Of a stretch of DNA of 64,000 bases, positions 1 through 8,352 are shown in pieces (within the stretch, counting starts at the first letter, position 1; each line of letters opens with the position of its first letter). This stretch comes from Jiulongibacter sediminis. GTDB lineage: Bacteria; Bacteroidota; Bacteroidia; Cytophagales; Spirosomataceae. The position numbers and the translations under genes are program-made. The notes under the pieces are model-generated. The model did not search any database and was not told the origin of the DNA. It saw only the letters and a program-made list of their open reading frames with translations. The stretch covers positions 744,001-808,000 of the forward strand of contig NZ_LGTQ01000006.1 in NCBI RefSeq assembly GCF_001306455.1, read 5' to 3'.

Positions 1-332
1 TTTGGCCCTTCAAGACGAACCCCAGTTTCAAGATTATCAAAAAAGGGTTTGAAGTTTTGACCGTCAAATCGCATTATACCTTTGGCAGAGGATATCCAGA
101 TATAACCATGACTATCTGCATAGGTATTATCTAAATCGGAGGAGATAAGTCCGTCTTTAGTATCAAAATTCTTAAAGTAAAGAAGGCTATCTATAGGTAA
201 GCCTACCCGAGCCTTTTGACCTTTATTTACGGGCTGATCACTAGTTGATTTTTCTGAGCATGAAAATAAAGTCAGTGAAAGAAAACACAAGAGACCTATG
301 ATATGTTGCCCTGGTTTATTTAACAGACCCAT
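1..332 (-). CDS. Two-component sensor protein, N-terminal part only (cut by window edge)
   Basis: Reading leftwards from the ATG at 330-332, the frame stays open to base 1. The product begins with a lipoprotein-type signal, a hydrophobic run ending in LFSC near residue 25. It then carries a segment like the first repeat of two-component regulator propeller (Reg_prop) domains: DGLISSDLDNTYADSHGYIW followed by ISSAKGIMRFDG. The start overlaps the last 17 bases of the response-regulator gene, so the two are translationally coupled and probably form one signalling pair. In Bacteroidota such propellers usually precede a Y_Y_Y domain and a histidine kinase or a coiled coil. That part lies outside the window, so kinase activity is inferred, not seen. 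Confidence 0.6.
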   Translation of the reverse strand, partial: MGLLNKPGQHIIGLLCFLSLTLFSCSEKSTSDQPVNKGQKARVGLPIDSLLYFKNFDTKDGLISSDLDNTYADSHGYIWISSAKGIMRFDGQNFKPFFDNLETGVRLEGP

Positions 333-954
333 TCATATACAGGTTAATAGCTTCCACTTTGTTTTTGACCTGCATGTTACGATACATTTTTTTGATATGC
401 GAGCGTACCGTTTCTACCGAAATACTCATTTCGTTCGCTATTTCCTGATAGGTGCGACCCTCAGAAAGTGCTGATAAAACTTCGTATTGACGGGCAGGTA
501 GCTCAAACTCCTCTTTTTTTCTTTTGCTCTGGGCAAAAAAACCAACAACCTCCCGGGCTACTGCAGGTGAAAGATAAGCTCCACCTTTTTGAACAATCTG
601 AATCCCTTCCAAAATGGCTTTTAGCCCGGCTCTTTTTGAAATATAAGAAGTGGCACCCAGGCTTAGTGCCTTCAGGATTTTGTCTTCCTCTTCATAAGTG
701 GAGAGCATAATGATATCAGGATCAGCAATTTGTTTTATCTCTGGAATGGCCTCCAGGCCTCCCAAACCAGGCAATCCGATGTCAAGCAGTAAAATATGAT
801 TTGGTTGAAATTGATTTTTTGCCAGCTCTGCCAAATAGTCTTCTGCCCTGCCAAAACATTGAATGACTTCAATATCACTCTGAGCCTCAAGAAACATACG
901 GACGCTCTCTCTCACAATGGCGTCATCGTCAATAATAATAACGGAGGTATACAT
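316..954 (-). CDS. NarL/LuxR-family response regulator
   Basis: This 212-residue protein has an N-terminal receiver domain. The acidic pocket is DDD at residues 9-11, the phospho-acceptor is Asp58 in LLLDIGLPG, and the conserved Lys lies in ISKRAG near 107. The C-terminal LuxR-type helix-turn-helix spans about 150-205 (EIANEMSISVETVRSHIKKM). It is a DNA-binding output protein controlled by a sensor kinase. The gene overlaps the sensor-like gene downstream by 17 bases, which identifies its likely partner. Upstream it diverges from a LytTR gene across 139 bases that contain a 20-bp palindrome, a candidate autoregulatory site. The target genes cannot be told from the sequence. Confidence 0.93.
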   Translation of the reverse strand: MYTSVIIIDDDAIVRESVRMFLEAQSDIEVIQCFGRAEDYLAELAKNQFQPNHILLLDIGLPGLGGLEAIPEIKQIADPDIIMLSTYEEEDKILKALSLGATSYISKRAGLKAILEGIQIVQKGGAYLSPAVAREVVGFFAQSKRKKEEFELPARQYEVLSALSEGRTYQEIANEMSISVETVRSHIKKMYRNMQVKNKVEAINLYMNGSVK

Positions 955-1024
955 GGACTATCATTCTTGTGCAATTGTCTAAAGATAATAGAAAACGCAT
1001 TTAAGGGTTACTCTGTCTACAAAA

Positions 1025-1044
1025 AATCACCCTATAGGGTGATT
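1025..1044. promoter_or_regulatory. 20-bp perfect palindrome, candidate operator
   Basis: The half-site AATCACCCTA is followed directly by its exact reverse complement TAGGGTGATT, with no spacer. It sits between the divergent response-regulator gene (start 954) and the LytTR gene (start 1094), 70 and 50 bases from the two starts. The position and symmetry suggest a dimeric regulator binding site, most simply for one of the two adjacent regulators. No T-run follows, so it does not look like a terminator. Confidence 0.55.
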
Positions 1045-1093
1045 GACAGGTGGAGATGGATTGAGGAAATTTGAAATAATTAGCCCAACTACT

Positions 1094-1417
1094 ATGACAA
1101 ATACCCCTACACCCAAAATTCTCGGAAAAGACAGTAATGAAAACGTTTATTTTCTGACCGCCTCTTCAAATTATACCTTCCTCAGCTTTAGCAACGGAAA
1201 AAGAAGGATTTCCGGCTACTCACTTGGCTTTTTTGAAAATGTATTGAACGATGACTTTTTAAGGGTCAATAGATCATATTTGATTAATAAGTCCTTTATA
1301 GATAAAGTGTTAGATCGTGGAGGAAAGCATTTTGTAAGACTAAAAAACAATCAGGAAATCAGAATATCCCGACGTAAAACATCACAGATTCTTAAAGTCT
1401 GTAAAATATATAAATGA
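1094..1417 (+). CDS. Stand-alone LytTR DNA-binding protein
   Basis: The product is 107 residues if started at ATG 1094. An in-frame TTG at 1043 would give 124 residues, but it lies on the end of the palindrome at 1025-1044, so the ATG is preferred. Nearly the whole length matches a LytTR domain: IGYSL-like and FFENVLNDDFLRVNRSYLIN segments with the typical F-R-x-N/H-R-S-Y-L-I-N signature, then a C-terminal RISRRK stretch. There is no receiver or membrane domain, so it is a DNA-binding module without an obvious input. It diverges from the two-component pair and may act with it or be controlled by it. Its targets are unknown. Confidence 0.85.
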   Translation: MTNTPTPKILGKDSNENVYFLTASSNYTFLSFSNGKRRISGYSLGFFENVLNDDFLRVNRSYLINKSFIDKVLDRGGKHFVRLKNNQEIRISRRKTSQILKVCKIYK

Positions 1418-2062
1418 CTTCGGCTTGTAATGATTGAGAACTCCCTATTCGGCAAACATTCTGCCTTTTCATGACCTGAATAGCATTAAGCAGTTTTCGG
1501 ATACTTTGAGGCAAATAAAAACTCTGGGTTATTTACAGATGGTCTAGTTTTCACAATAACTGGCCTAGAAGTTTTGTCGGACCAAGTTTTGGAAGAAAAT
1601 TCTTGCCAAACGTGGTATTTAAAGTAGATTCCTATGTTTAAAAACAGGAAGAAGGTGTGAAAATCTTTAAAAATTGAATCTGCTTATAGTGTTAAGAGTG
1701 AATTCCAAAGGGCTGGCAAAAATGTAACGCTTGTGGGCTTTTTAATCGAATTCAATGCAGTTGAAGATAACCTATGATCTCGCTCTTGCTAAAAACAGCA
1801 TCATGCCTCTGAACCTCACCCGAACAAACCATTGAATTCAACACTTCCGGCCAGATAAGTTAATCGTATTCAACGTAGACTTTATCAAAGTTGTCTTTGT
1901 TCAGGATATTGAAATAGGGGCTTTTGGGGTCTTTGATGATGGAAGTCAGAAAACCGTTGACATTCAACTCTTGAATTTCTTTCATAGAGAATTCAAGGAG
2001 CAGAATGGGGAAGTTCCGGGCAATTATTCTCATCTTGTTTTTTCTTCAAATTACGTTTTGAT
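1418..2062. other. Gene-poor stretch with probable decayed coding sequence
   Basis: No intact gene over about 45 codons is visible. On the plus strand 1529-1777 reads as 82 protein-like codons interrupted by two in-frame stops. On the minus strand 2033-1902 reads as 43 codons (MRIIARNFPILL...). It would run about 15 codons further, to a TAA at 1861-1863, if one base were added near 1918. Both look like remnants of inactivated genes, but no family is recognisable and chance open frames cannot be excluded. No tRNA or terminator-like structure was found. Confidence 0.3.
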
Positions 2063-2542
2063 ATGCGACTTTTCATAGCTGTGCTGATTTTTGCCCTTGT
2101 TAAATGTGACTCAGGAGTTGATCCTGCAAATTCCAGAAGGGCAATAAATGAAGAATATTTCAAAGATTTGCTGCTTTCCGGTCGATGGCAAATTGATCAG
2201 GGTTTTATAAACGACTATCAGGTGATTGAGGCCGGGTCTTCACTCAATTCGTTGGTTGATTTTGAGGTTAGTAATAAGATTTCGTGGATTGAATTTAAAA
2301 AAGACAACTCGGTAGAAATGAGATTTGATGATGCTGATACCACTCTTTCCATGCAGTACGAGGTAAATTCAGATGTAACAGAAATGAAAATTTTTCCTGC
2401 CAGAGGGGTTCAGGATTTACTTCTCAAAGAAAAATGGGTGTTGTCAGAGATTTCTATTGAGAACCGACAATTCGAAATGCATTTTACGGAAACCTCTGGC
2501 GGATCAACCGTAGTAACACGATTAATTCTCAAGCGTATTTAA
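2063..2542 (+). CDS. Small predicted lipoprotein of unknown function
   Basis: A 159-residue protein that begins with a short hydrophobic signal and a possible lipobox ending at Cys15 (ALVKC). The mature part contains a segment SGRWQIDQGFIND and alternating beta-type stretches, resembling the lipocalin-like small lipoproteins common in Bacteroidota, but no named family can be assigned with confidence. It lies downstream of a gene-poor stretch and converges on the next lipoprotein gene with only 7 bases between stop codons. The two are similar in size and in their 'weight-like' W-containing N-terminal motif (GRWQ here, GDWD there), which may reflect a shared fold. It is probably anchored in the outer or inner membrane facing the periplasm. 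Confidence 0.7.
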   Translation: MRLFIAVLIFALVKCDSGVDPANSRRAINEEYFKDLLLSGRWQIDQGFINDYQVIEAGSSLNSLVDFEVSNKISWIEFKKDNSVEMRFDDADTTLSMQYEVNSDVTEMKIFPARGVQDLLLKEKWVLSEISIENRQFEMHFTETSGGSTVVTRLILKRI

Positions 2543-2549
2543 AAGTTGG

Positions 2550-2963
2550 CTATTGGGCCCGGGTATATTTTTCCTGAATGATATCGCATTTCTCCAGAAT
2601 TAAAACATTGTCTTCCAGAGAAATCACTTTCCATTCGTCGCAATAGGCACAGTCAACATAAGGGCACGATACCAAATCTTGCAGTTTAATGACATCGTCC
2701 TTTAAACTATATTTTTTGAAAGTACAGCAGGCTGTAGATGTTTCCCCACCGTAGAGCAATCTGCCATCGGTAGTAAAAGAGACGCCGGGCACTAAAACAT
2801 AGGTTTGAATGGTATGCCACTCGTCCCAGCTGCCGTCTGCCTTTCTTTCCCTAATTTCATAGCCATAATCCCAATCGCCGATCAGACCATTTCTGATTTC
2901 AGCTTTTGAGCAAGACAAAAGCACCGGCATCAGAAGGCAAAACAGATATAACTTTTTCATCAC
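2550..2963 (-). CDS. Cysteine-rich small lipoprotein of unknown function
   Basis: A 137-residue protein with a clear lipoprotein signal: a hydrophobic stretch from residue 4, then VLLSC with Cys18. The mature part is short and beta-rich (GDWDYGYEIRE near 29-39) and unusually rich in cysteine. It has a CC pair in the middle, then C-P-Y-V-D-C-A-Y-C, then a further Cys near the C-terminus. These could form disulfides in the periplasm or bind a metal. It converges with the preceding lipoprotein gene (7 bases between stops) and is followed on its upstream side by glycerol kinase on the same strand after 43 bases, so a loose operon glpK-lipoprotein is possible. No function can be named. Confidence 0.7.
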   Translation of the reverse strand: MMKKLYLFCLLMPVLLSCSKAEIRNGLIGDWDYGYEIRERKADGSWDEWHTIQTYVLVPGVSFTTDGRLLYGGETSTACCTFKKYSLKDDVIKLQDLVSCPYVDCAYCDEWKVISLEDNVLILEKCDIIQEKYTRAQ

Positions 2964-3006
2964 CTCATGAATGCCGGAATCGTATGAAAGGTTGGATTAC
3001 CGTGAG

Positions 3007-4503
3007 TTAATCTTCCCAGTCCAAACTACGTTCAATGGCCTTTTTCCAGCCATTGAAATTTTTGGCTCTAAGTTCTTCAGACATTTCTGATTTCCAGGTT
3101 TTATCAATACCCCAATTGGCTGTCAGATCATCAAAGTTTTTCCAGTAACCCACCGCCATTCCCGCAGCATAGGCGGCTCCCAGTGCCGTAGTTTCAATCA
3201 TTTTTGGCCTGATTACTTCTACATCCATGATGTCTGACTGAAACTGCATGAGCAGTTCATTGACGGTCATTCCGCCATCTACACGTAAAGATTTTATTTC
3301 AATATCACTGTCTTTTTGCATGGCTTCCAGCACATCTCGGGTTTGGTAAGCGGTAGCCTCCAAGACAGCTCTGGCGATATGACCTTTGTTTACAAAACGA
3401 GTCAAACCAGCAATAAGGCCACGTGCATTATTATTCCAGTACGGAGCATATAAACCCGAAAACGCTGGTACGAAATAGGCTCCTCCATTGTCATTGACGC
3501 CTTCTGCCAGTTTTTGAACGTCTGCACTGTTTTTAATGATTCCAAGATTGTCACGTAGCCATTGAACCAGTGCTCCGGCAATGGCAATAGACCCTTCAAG
3601 GGCATAATGAACAGGCTGGCCTTCAAACTGATAAGCCACCGTTGTTAGTAAGCCATATTTTGAGGCGACCGCTTCTGTTCCTGTATTCATGAGCATAAAA
3701 CAGCCTGTTCCATAGGTATTCTTCGCTTCACCCGGTTTGTAACAAGTTTGTCCTACCAAGGCTGCCTGCTGATCACCTAGGATGCCAGCAAGCGGCACGC
3801 CCCGCATGGCTTCAGATTTGATTTTTCCGTAGACCTTGCTGCTTGGCATTATTTCAGGGAGCATGGCTAAAGGGATATTGAGTTTTTCGAGAATTTCCTC
3901 ATCCCATGAGATGGTTTTGATATCCATTAATTGAGTTCGGGAAGCATTGGTCACGTCAGTCAGGTGAAGTCCACCATCCACACCACCGGTGAGGTGCCAA
4001 ACGGTGTAGGTATCCATGTTTCCAAAAATGGCCTCTCCTTTTTCAGCGTCTTCACGTACTCCTTTTACGTTATCCAAAATCCATTGAATTTTGAGTCCAC
4101 TGAAATAAGTGGCTAAGGGAAGGCCTGTTCTTTCTTTGAACCAATCGGAGCCGATCGACTTTTCCAGCTCATCCACTTTTTTACCGACGCGAGTATCCTG
4201 CCAAACTATAGCATTATAGTACGGTTTGCCCGTTTTTCGGTTCCATACCATGGTGGTTTCTCGTTGATTGGTGATACCGCAAGCTGCAATATCCTGTGTA
4301 GATAAATTGGCCTTTATTCGGGCATTAGCGACCACTTCAAGGGTGTTTTGTCTGATTTCTTCAGGGTTATGCTCTACCCAGCCGGCTTTCGGGAAGATTT
4401 GCTCATGTTCTTTCTGACCAACAGAAACAATTTCACCTTTCTTATTAAATATTATACAGCGAGTACTGGTAGTGCCCTGATCTATGGCAGCGACGTAGTT
4501 CAT
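3007..4503 (-). CDS. glpK: Glycerol kinase
   Basis: This 498-residue cytoplasmic enzyme phosphorylates glycerol to sn-glycerol 3-phosphate with ATP. Its length is the usual one for the FGGY kinase family. Visible signatures are the N-terminal phosphate-binding DQGTTSTR (8-15), the substrate region with NQRETT near 80, and the second ATPase-fold half with [13 protein letters not shown] and the C-terminal [19 protein letters not shown] segment. No glycerol facilitator or glycerol-3-phosphate dehydrogenase gene is adjacent; the only same-strand neighbour is a small lipoprotein 43 bases downstream. Upstream, 283 bases separate it from the divergent FG-GAP lipoprotein gene, and I see no clear phylum-type promoter there. 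Confidence 0.97.
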   Translation of the reverse strand: MNYVAAIDQGTTSTRCIIFNKKGEIVSVGQKEHEQIFPKAGWVEHNPEEIRQNTLEVVANARIKANLSTQDIAACGITNQRETTMVWNRKTGKPYYNAIVWQDTRVGKKVDELEKSIGSDWFKERTGLPLATYFSGLKIQWILDNVKGVREDAEKGEAIFGNMDTYTVWHLTGGVDGGLHLTDVTNASRTQLMDIKTISWDEEILEKLNIPLAMLPEIMPSSKVYGKIKSEAMRGVPLAGILGDQQAALVGQTCYKPGEAKNTYGTGCFMLMNTGTEAVASKYGLLTTVAYQFEGQPVHYALEGSIAIAGALVQWLRDNLGIIKNSADVQKLAEGVNDNGGAYFVPAFSGLYAPYWNNNARGLIAGLTRFVNKGHIARAVLEATAYQTRDVLEAMQKDSDIEIKSLRVDGGMTVNELLMQFQSDIMDVEVIRPKMIETTALGAAYAAGMAVGYWKNFDDLTANWGIDKTWKSEMSEELRAKNFNGWKKAIERSLDWED

Positions 4504-4786
4504 AGGTTATTTCAATTTTGGATTGGGGATTCAAGTTAATTGAAAAACCTTTTCGCCGAAAATCAAAAAACTAAAACTAAGCTCTTTTACTATTATGGTG
4601 AGCGGTTTCCTTTTAATGGACGGAAACAGGGTCTACGACATCAATGATTAGGGCTTTTTGGGATTCAAAAGGAATAAGTCTGTCTATGAAAGGACGAATA
4701 TTGTCTAATTTATTTATTCTTAACAAGTATGGCAAAAAGAAGAAAAAATGTTTAAATAGCGGCAATAACCCCTTTTATTAATTACC

Positions 4787-7700
4787 GTGCGTCGTTCACT
4801 TTTACATTTTTATGGCCTTTTGTTTATCGTCTTTTTGACATTTTCATGTGAGAAAAGGCCGAAAAAACTCTTTAAACTTCTTTCTCCTGAGCGAACCGGA
4901 ATTGATTTCAATAATCGGGTGATTGAAAATGATTCCATGAACATGCTAACCTTTACAAACTTCTACACGGGTGCCGGGGTAGGTGTTGGCGACATCAATA
5001 ATGATGGTCTGCAGGATATTTTCTTTGGCTCGAACATGGAATCGGGTCGGTTGTACCTCAACAAAGGCGATTTGAAATTTGAGGACATTACCAATTCCGC
5101 AGGTGTGGAAACGGATCGCTGGATTACCGGAGTCTCCATGGTGGATATCAATCAGGATGGTAACTTAGATATCTACCTGAGTGTTTCAGGACCAAAACGA
5201 GATTTTCAGAATAATGAGAACATGCTGTTTATCAATAATGGCGACCTCACTTTTACCGAACAAGGAGCTGAATACAACCTTAACGACTCCTCTCAAACCA
5301 CACACGGAAGCTTTTTTGACTTTGATAAAGACGGGGACCTCGACCTTTTCTCCATCATAAACCCAACTGATTATCCCCTTAACTTTATGGGTAGGGTAAC
5401 GCCCAAGAAAATCAATGGTGAGGCTTCCAGTACTGACAAGCTTTTTCGAAATAACGGCGATGGGACATTTTCCGATGTGTCCCGAGAAGCGGGTATTCTG
5501 ATTGAAGGTTATAGTCTTGGGGTGAATACATCCGATTTTAACCATGATGGCTGGGTAGATGTATTTGTTTCCAATGATTTTTCTACCAACGACCTTCTGT
5601 ACATCAATAACGGTGACGGCACTTTTACAAATCAGGCAAAATCGTTTTTTAAGCACACCAGTTTTGCCAGTATGGGGAATGATGCCGGCGATATTAATAA
5701 TGACGGTTTACAGGATTTAGTGGTGGTAGACATGTATCCTGAAGATAATTACAGAGAGAAAACCCTCATCCCGGGTATGTCTTACAATACCTTTCAAAAT
5801 ATGATTAATCAGGGTTATGAGCCTCAGTACGGAAGAAACGTGCTGCAGGTTAATAACGGGAACGGTACTTTTAGCGAAATCGGACAATTGGCCGGAATAG
5901 ATAAGACAGATTGGAGCTGGAGTACCTTATTCGCAGATTTTGATAATAATGGTTTCAAAGACCTCTTTGTGGCGAATGGCTTCACACGTGATGTTGGCAA
6001 TCTGGATTTCATGAAATTTAAGAAGCTCTCACCTTTTGCTGATCCTGATGCCGATCCGGCAGATCATTATAAAGCAATTCTTGACCAGCCCGGCGTTCCT
6101 TTAAATAATTACATTTTCAAAAATAACGGCGATCTGACCTTCTCAAAGGTAATGGAAGAATGGGGGTTGGATACCAAGTCATTCTCCAATGGAGCCGCTA
6201 CGGCGGATCTGGACAACGATGGCGACATAGATTTGGTAGTCAATAACACAAACTCGGCGGCTTTTATTTACGAAAACCAATCAAATAAACTATCTGGAAA
6301 CCACTACCTCAGTATTAAACTTATTGGCGATGACGATAATGAAGGTGCCTATGGCTCAAAAGTTACTCTAACCTATGACGATCAAATTCAATATCAGGAG
6401 GTAAATCCCTACCGAGGTTACCAATCAAGTGTGGACAGTAAACTTCACTTTGGACTTGGAGCAGTTGATAAAATTGACAAGTTGGAAATTATCTGGCCAG
6501 ACGGAAATATAACTTCAATAAGTAACCCGGTAATTGATACCCTTTTGGTTTTAAAATACTCCAATAATACGCTCCAAAGAGAAGATACGGGCTCAGAAGA
6601 GTTTCCCATGTTTTCACATATAGCCAAGGACCTAAAGATTGACTATAGGCACGAAGAGGATTACTTCATTGACTTTAGTATGCAGCCGCTTCTGCCCCAT
6701 ATGCATAGTAAAATGGGACCCTCTCTTGCTGTGGGGGATATCAATGGCGATAGCCTTGAAGACTTTTTTGTTGGAAGTGCAAATGGAAGAAATGCCCACT
6801 TTTTCATTGCCGAAGCTAACGGAACTTTTAGGCAAAGCACTTTCCCTCATGATAAAAATGACGAGGATACGGGTGCATTACTGCATGATTTTGACCAGGA
6901 TGGAGATAATGATTTATATGTGGTGAGCGGTGGTAACCGATCTGAAAGAGGTGAACAACTATCCTATCAGGATCGTCTTTATCTGAATGATGGGAAAGGT
7001 AACTTTACCCGGGCAGTTAATCATTTGCCTGAAATTAACTCTAGTGGCTCATGCGTGGTGGGGGCAGATTATGATAAGGATGGAGATCTTGACTTATTCG
7101 TAGGAGGTAGGTTTGTTCCGGGGCTTTATCCTACAATGCCGGAAAGCTATCTATTAAATAATAAGGGTGGTAAATTTACCAATGTAAGCTCTTCAGTAGA
7201 TGGGCTGGCCAATATAGGAATGGTCTCCTCAGCTATCTGGACAGACTATAATAATGATACTTGGGTTGATTTAATTCTCGTCGGAGAATGGATGCAAATA
7301 ACATTATTTGAAAATCAAAAGGGGCGGCTGGTTAATAGAACTCCGGGATCAGGATTAGAAAAAGTGTATGGATGGTGGAATAGTATCGTCTCCGGAGATT
7401 TTGATAAGGATGGAGACATGGATTATATCGTTGGAAACCTTGGGCTGAATACCAATTATGAGGCCTCAGAGGTAAAGCCGCTTCGTTTATATGCTAAAGA
7501 TTTCGATAAAAATGGTGTTCTAGACCCTATCATGAGTCAGTATTACCCAGATGGAAGAAATTATCCTCTGCCGCTTCGAGATGCCATTACCGAGCAAATT
7601 CCTATTCTCAAGCAGATCATAAACACCTACGATGATTATGGCAAACGCCCATTGGAATCGGTTTTTGATAAGGATATACTTCAGGATGCTCAATTGCTAA

Positions 7701-8260
7701 AAGCCAATACCTTGAAAAGTAGTTATATTGAAAATCTGGGCGGCGGAAAGTTCAAAATACATGATTTGCCCATTGTAGTACAAATGGCTCCGATATACGG
7801 AATGGTGGTTGATGATTTCAATAGTGATGGAAATCCTGATGTACTTGCTGTTGGAAATTCTTATGCTCCCCACGTTCAGGTTGGAAGGTGCGATGCATCT
7901 ACAGGGGCTTTACTTCTAGGAGATGGCAAAGGAAGTTTCAAGGTAGTTCGTGGCAATCAGAATGGATTAAATGCTGATAAAGATGCGAAGGCTTTGGTAA
8001 CTATTTCTCTTAGTGGCCGTCAGGCCTATATAGTCTCAAATAATGCAGACTATCTGCAGATTGTCCAAAATGTAAAAGGCCAAAACTTAAAAGTGTTTAC
8101 ACCTTCGCCATCAGATATTGCAGGAATTGTTAAACTGAAAGACGGGACCTCATATAGAATTGAGTTTCATTTTGGCAGTGGATTTCTTTCACAGGGCTCA
8201 AGGAAGTTTTTAGTCAATTCCGAAATTGCAGAGGATTTTGAGCTATTGAAAATGGAATAA
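4787..8260 (+). CDS. Large FG-GAP/VCBS-repeat lipoprotein with ASPIC/UnbV domain
   Basis: A 1157-residue secreted protein starting at GTG 4787 with a lipoprotein signal, Cys21 in TFSC. It holds many beta-propeller FG-GAP/VCBS repeats with calcium-loop motifs of the D-x-N-x-D-G-x-x-D type (DINNDGLQD, DFDKDGDLD, DLDNDGDID, DYDKDGDLD), in two blocks at about 60-480 and 650-960. Between them lies an ASPIC/UnbV-like domain near 500-565 (NPYRGYQSSVDSKLHFGLG). This is the CRTAC1-like architecture frequent in Bacteroidota, often near SusC/SusD genes and presumably on the cell surface. Here no SusCD pair is adjacent. Ligand and role are unknown; binding of a glycan or protein is inference. A bidirectional terminator follows. 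Confidence 0.9.
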   Translation: MRRSLLHFYGLLFIVFLTFSCEKRPKKLFKLLSPERTGIDFNNRVIENDSMNMLTFTNFYTGAGVGVGDINNDGLQDIFFGSNMESGRLYLNKGDLKFEDITNSAGVETDRWITGVSMVDINQDGNLDIYLSVSGPKRDFQNNENMLFINNGDLTFTEQGAEYNLNDSSQTTHGSFFDFDKDGDLDLFSIINPTDYPLNFMGRVTPKKINGEASSTDKLFRNNGDGTFSDVSREAGILIEGYSLGVNTSDFNHDGWVDVFVSNDFSTNDLLYINNGDGTFTNQAKSFFKHTSFASMGNDAGDINNDGLQDLVVVDMYPEDNYREKTLIPGMSYNTFQNMINQGYEPQYGRNVLQVNNGNGTFSEIGQLAGIDKTDWSWSTLFADFDNNGFKDLFVANGFTRDVGNLDFMKFKKLSPFADPDADPADHYKAILDQPGVPLNNYIFKNNGDLTFSKVMEEWGLDTKSFSNGAATADLDNDGDIDLVVNNTNSAAFIYENQSNKLSGNHYLSIKLIGDDDNEGAYGSKVTLTYDDQIQYQEVNPYRGYQSSVDSKLHFGLGAVDKIDKLEIIWPDGNITSISNPVIDTLLVLKYSNNTLQREDTGSEEFPMFSHIAKDLKIDYRHEEDYFIDFSMQPLLPHMHSKMGPSLAVGDINGDSLEDFFVGSANGRNAHFFIAEANGTFRQSTFPHDKNDEDTGALLHDFDQDGDNDLYVVSGGNRSERGEQLSYQDRLYLNDGKGNFTRAVNHLPEINSSGSCVVGADYDKDGDLDLFVGGRFVPGLYPTMPESYLLNNKGGKFTNVSSSVDGLANIGMVSSAIWTDYNNDTWVDLILVGEWMQITLFENQKGRLVNRTPGSGLEKVYGWWNSIVSGDFDKDGDMDYIVGNLGLNTNYEASEVKPLRLYAKDFDKNGVLDPIMSQYYPDGRNYPLPLRDAITEQIPILKQIINTYDDYGKRPLESVFDKDILQDAQLLKANTLKSSYIENLGGGKFKIHDLPIVVQMAPIYGMVVDDFNSDGNPDVLAVGNSYAPHVQVGRCDASTGALLLGDGKGSFKVVRGNQNGLNADKDAKALVTISLSGRQAYIVSNNADYLQIVQNVKGQNLKVFTPSPSDIAGIVKLKDGTSYRIEFHFGSGFLSQGSRKFLVNSEIAEDFELLKME

Positions 8261-8302
8261 AGCAGAGATTGAGCTTTTGTACCTTTTCGTTTTTTGGTAA
8301 AG

Positions 8303-8334
8303 AAAAGCCCCGATGATTTCTCACCGGGGCTTTT
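8303..8334. terminator. Bidirectional intrinsic terminator
   Basis: Arms AAAAGCCCCG (8303-8312) and CGGGGCTTTT (8325-8334) form a 10-bp perfect stem with A/T runs on both flanks. It lies between the convergent FG-GAP lipoprotein and RND efflux genes and can serve both. Confidence 0.85.
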
Positions 8335-8352
8335 GTATTTTTTGGTTTCAGC

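Noticed and set aside
5186-5656. 156-residue minus-strand open frame
   Set aside because: Antisense to the FG-GAP lipoprotein, whose repeats are unmistakable on the other strand.
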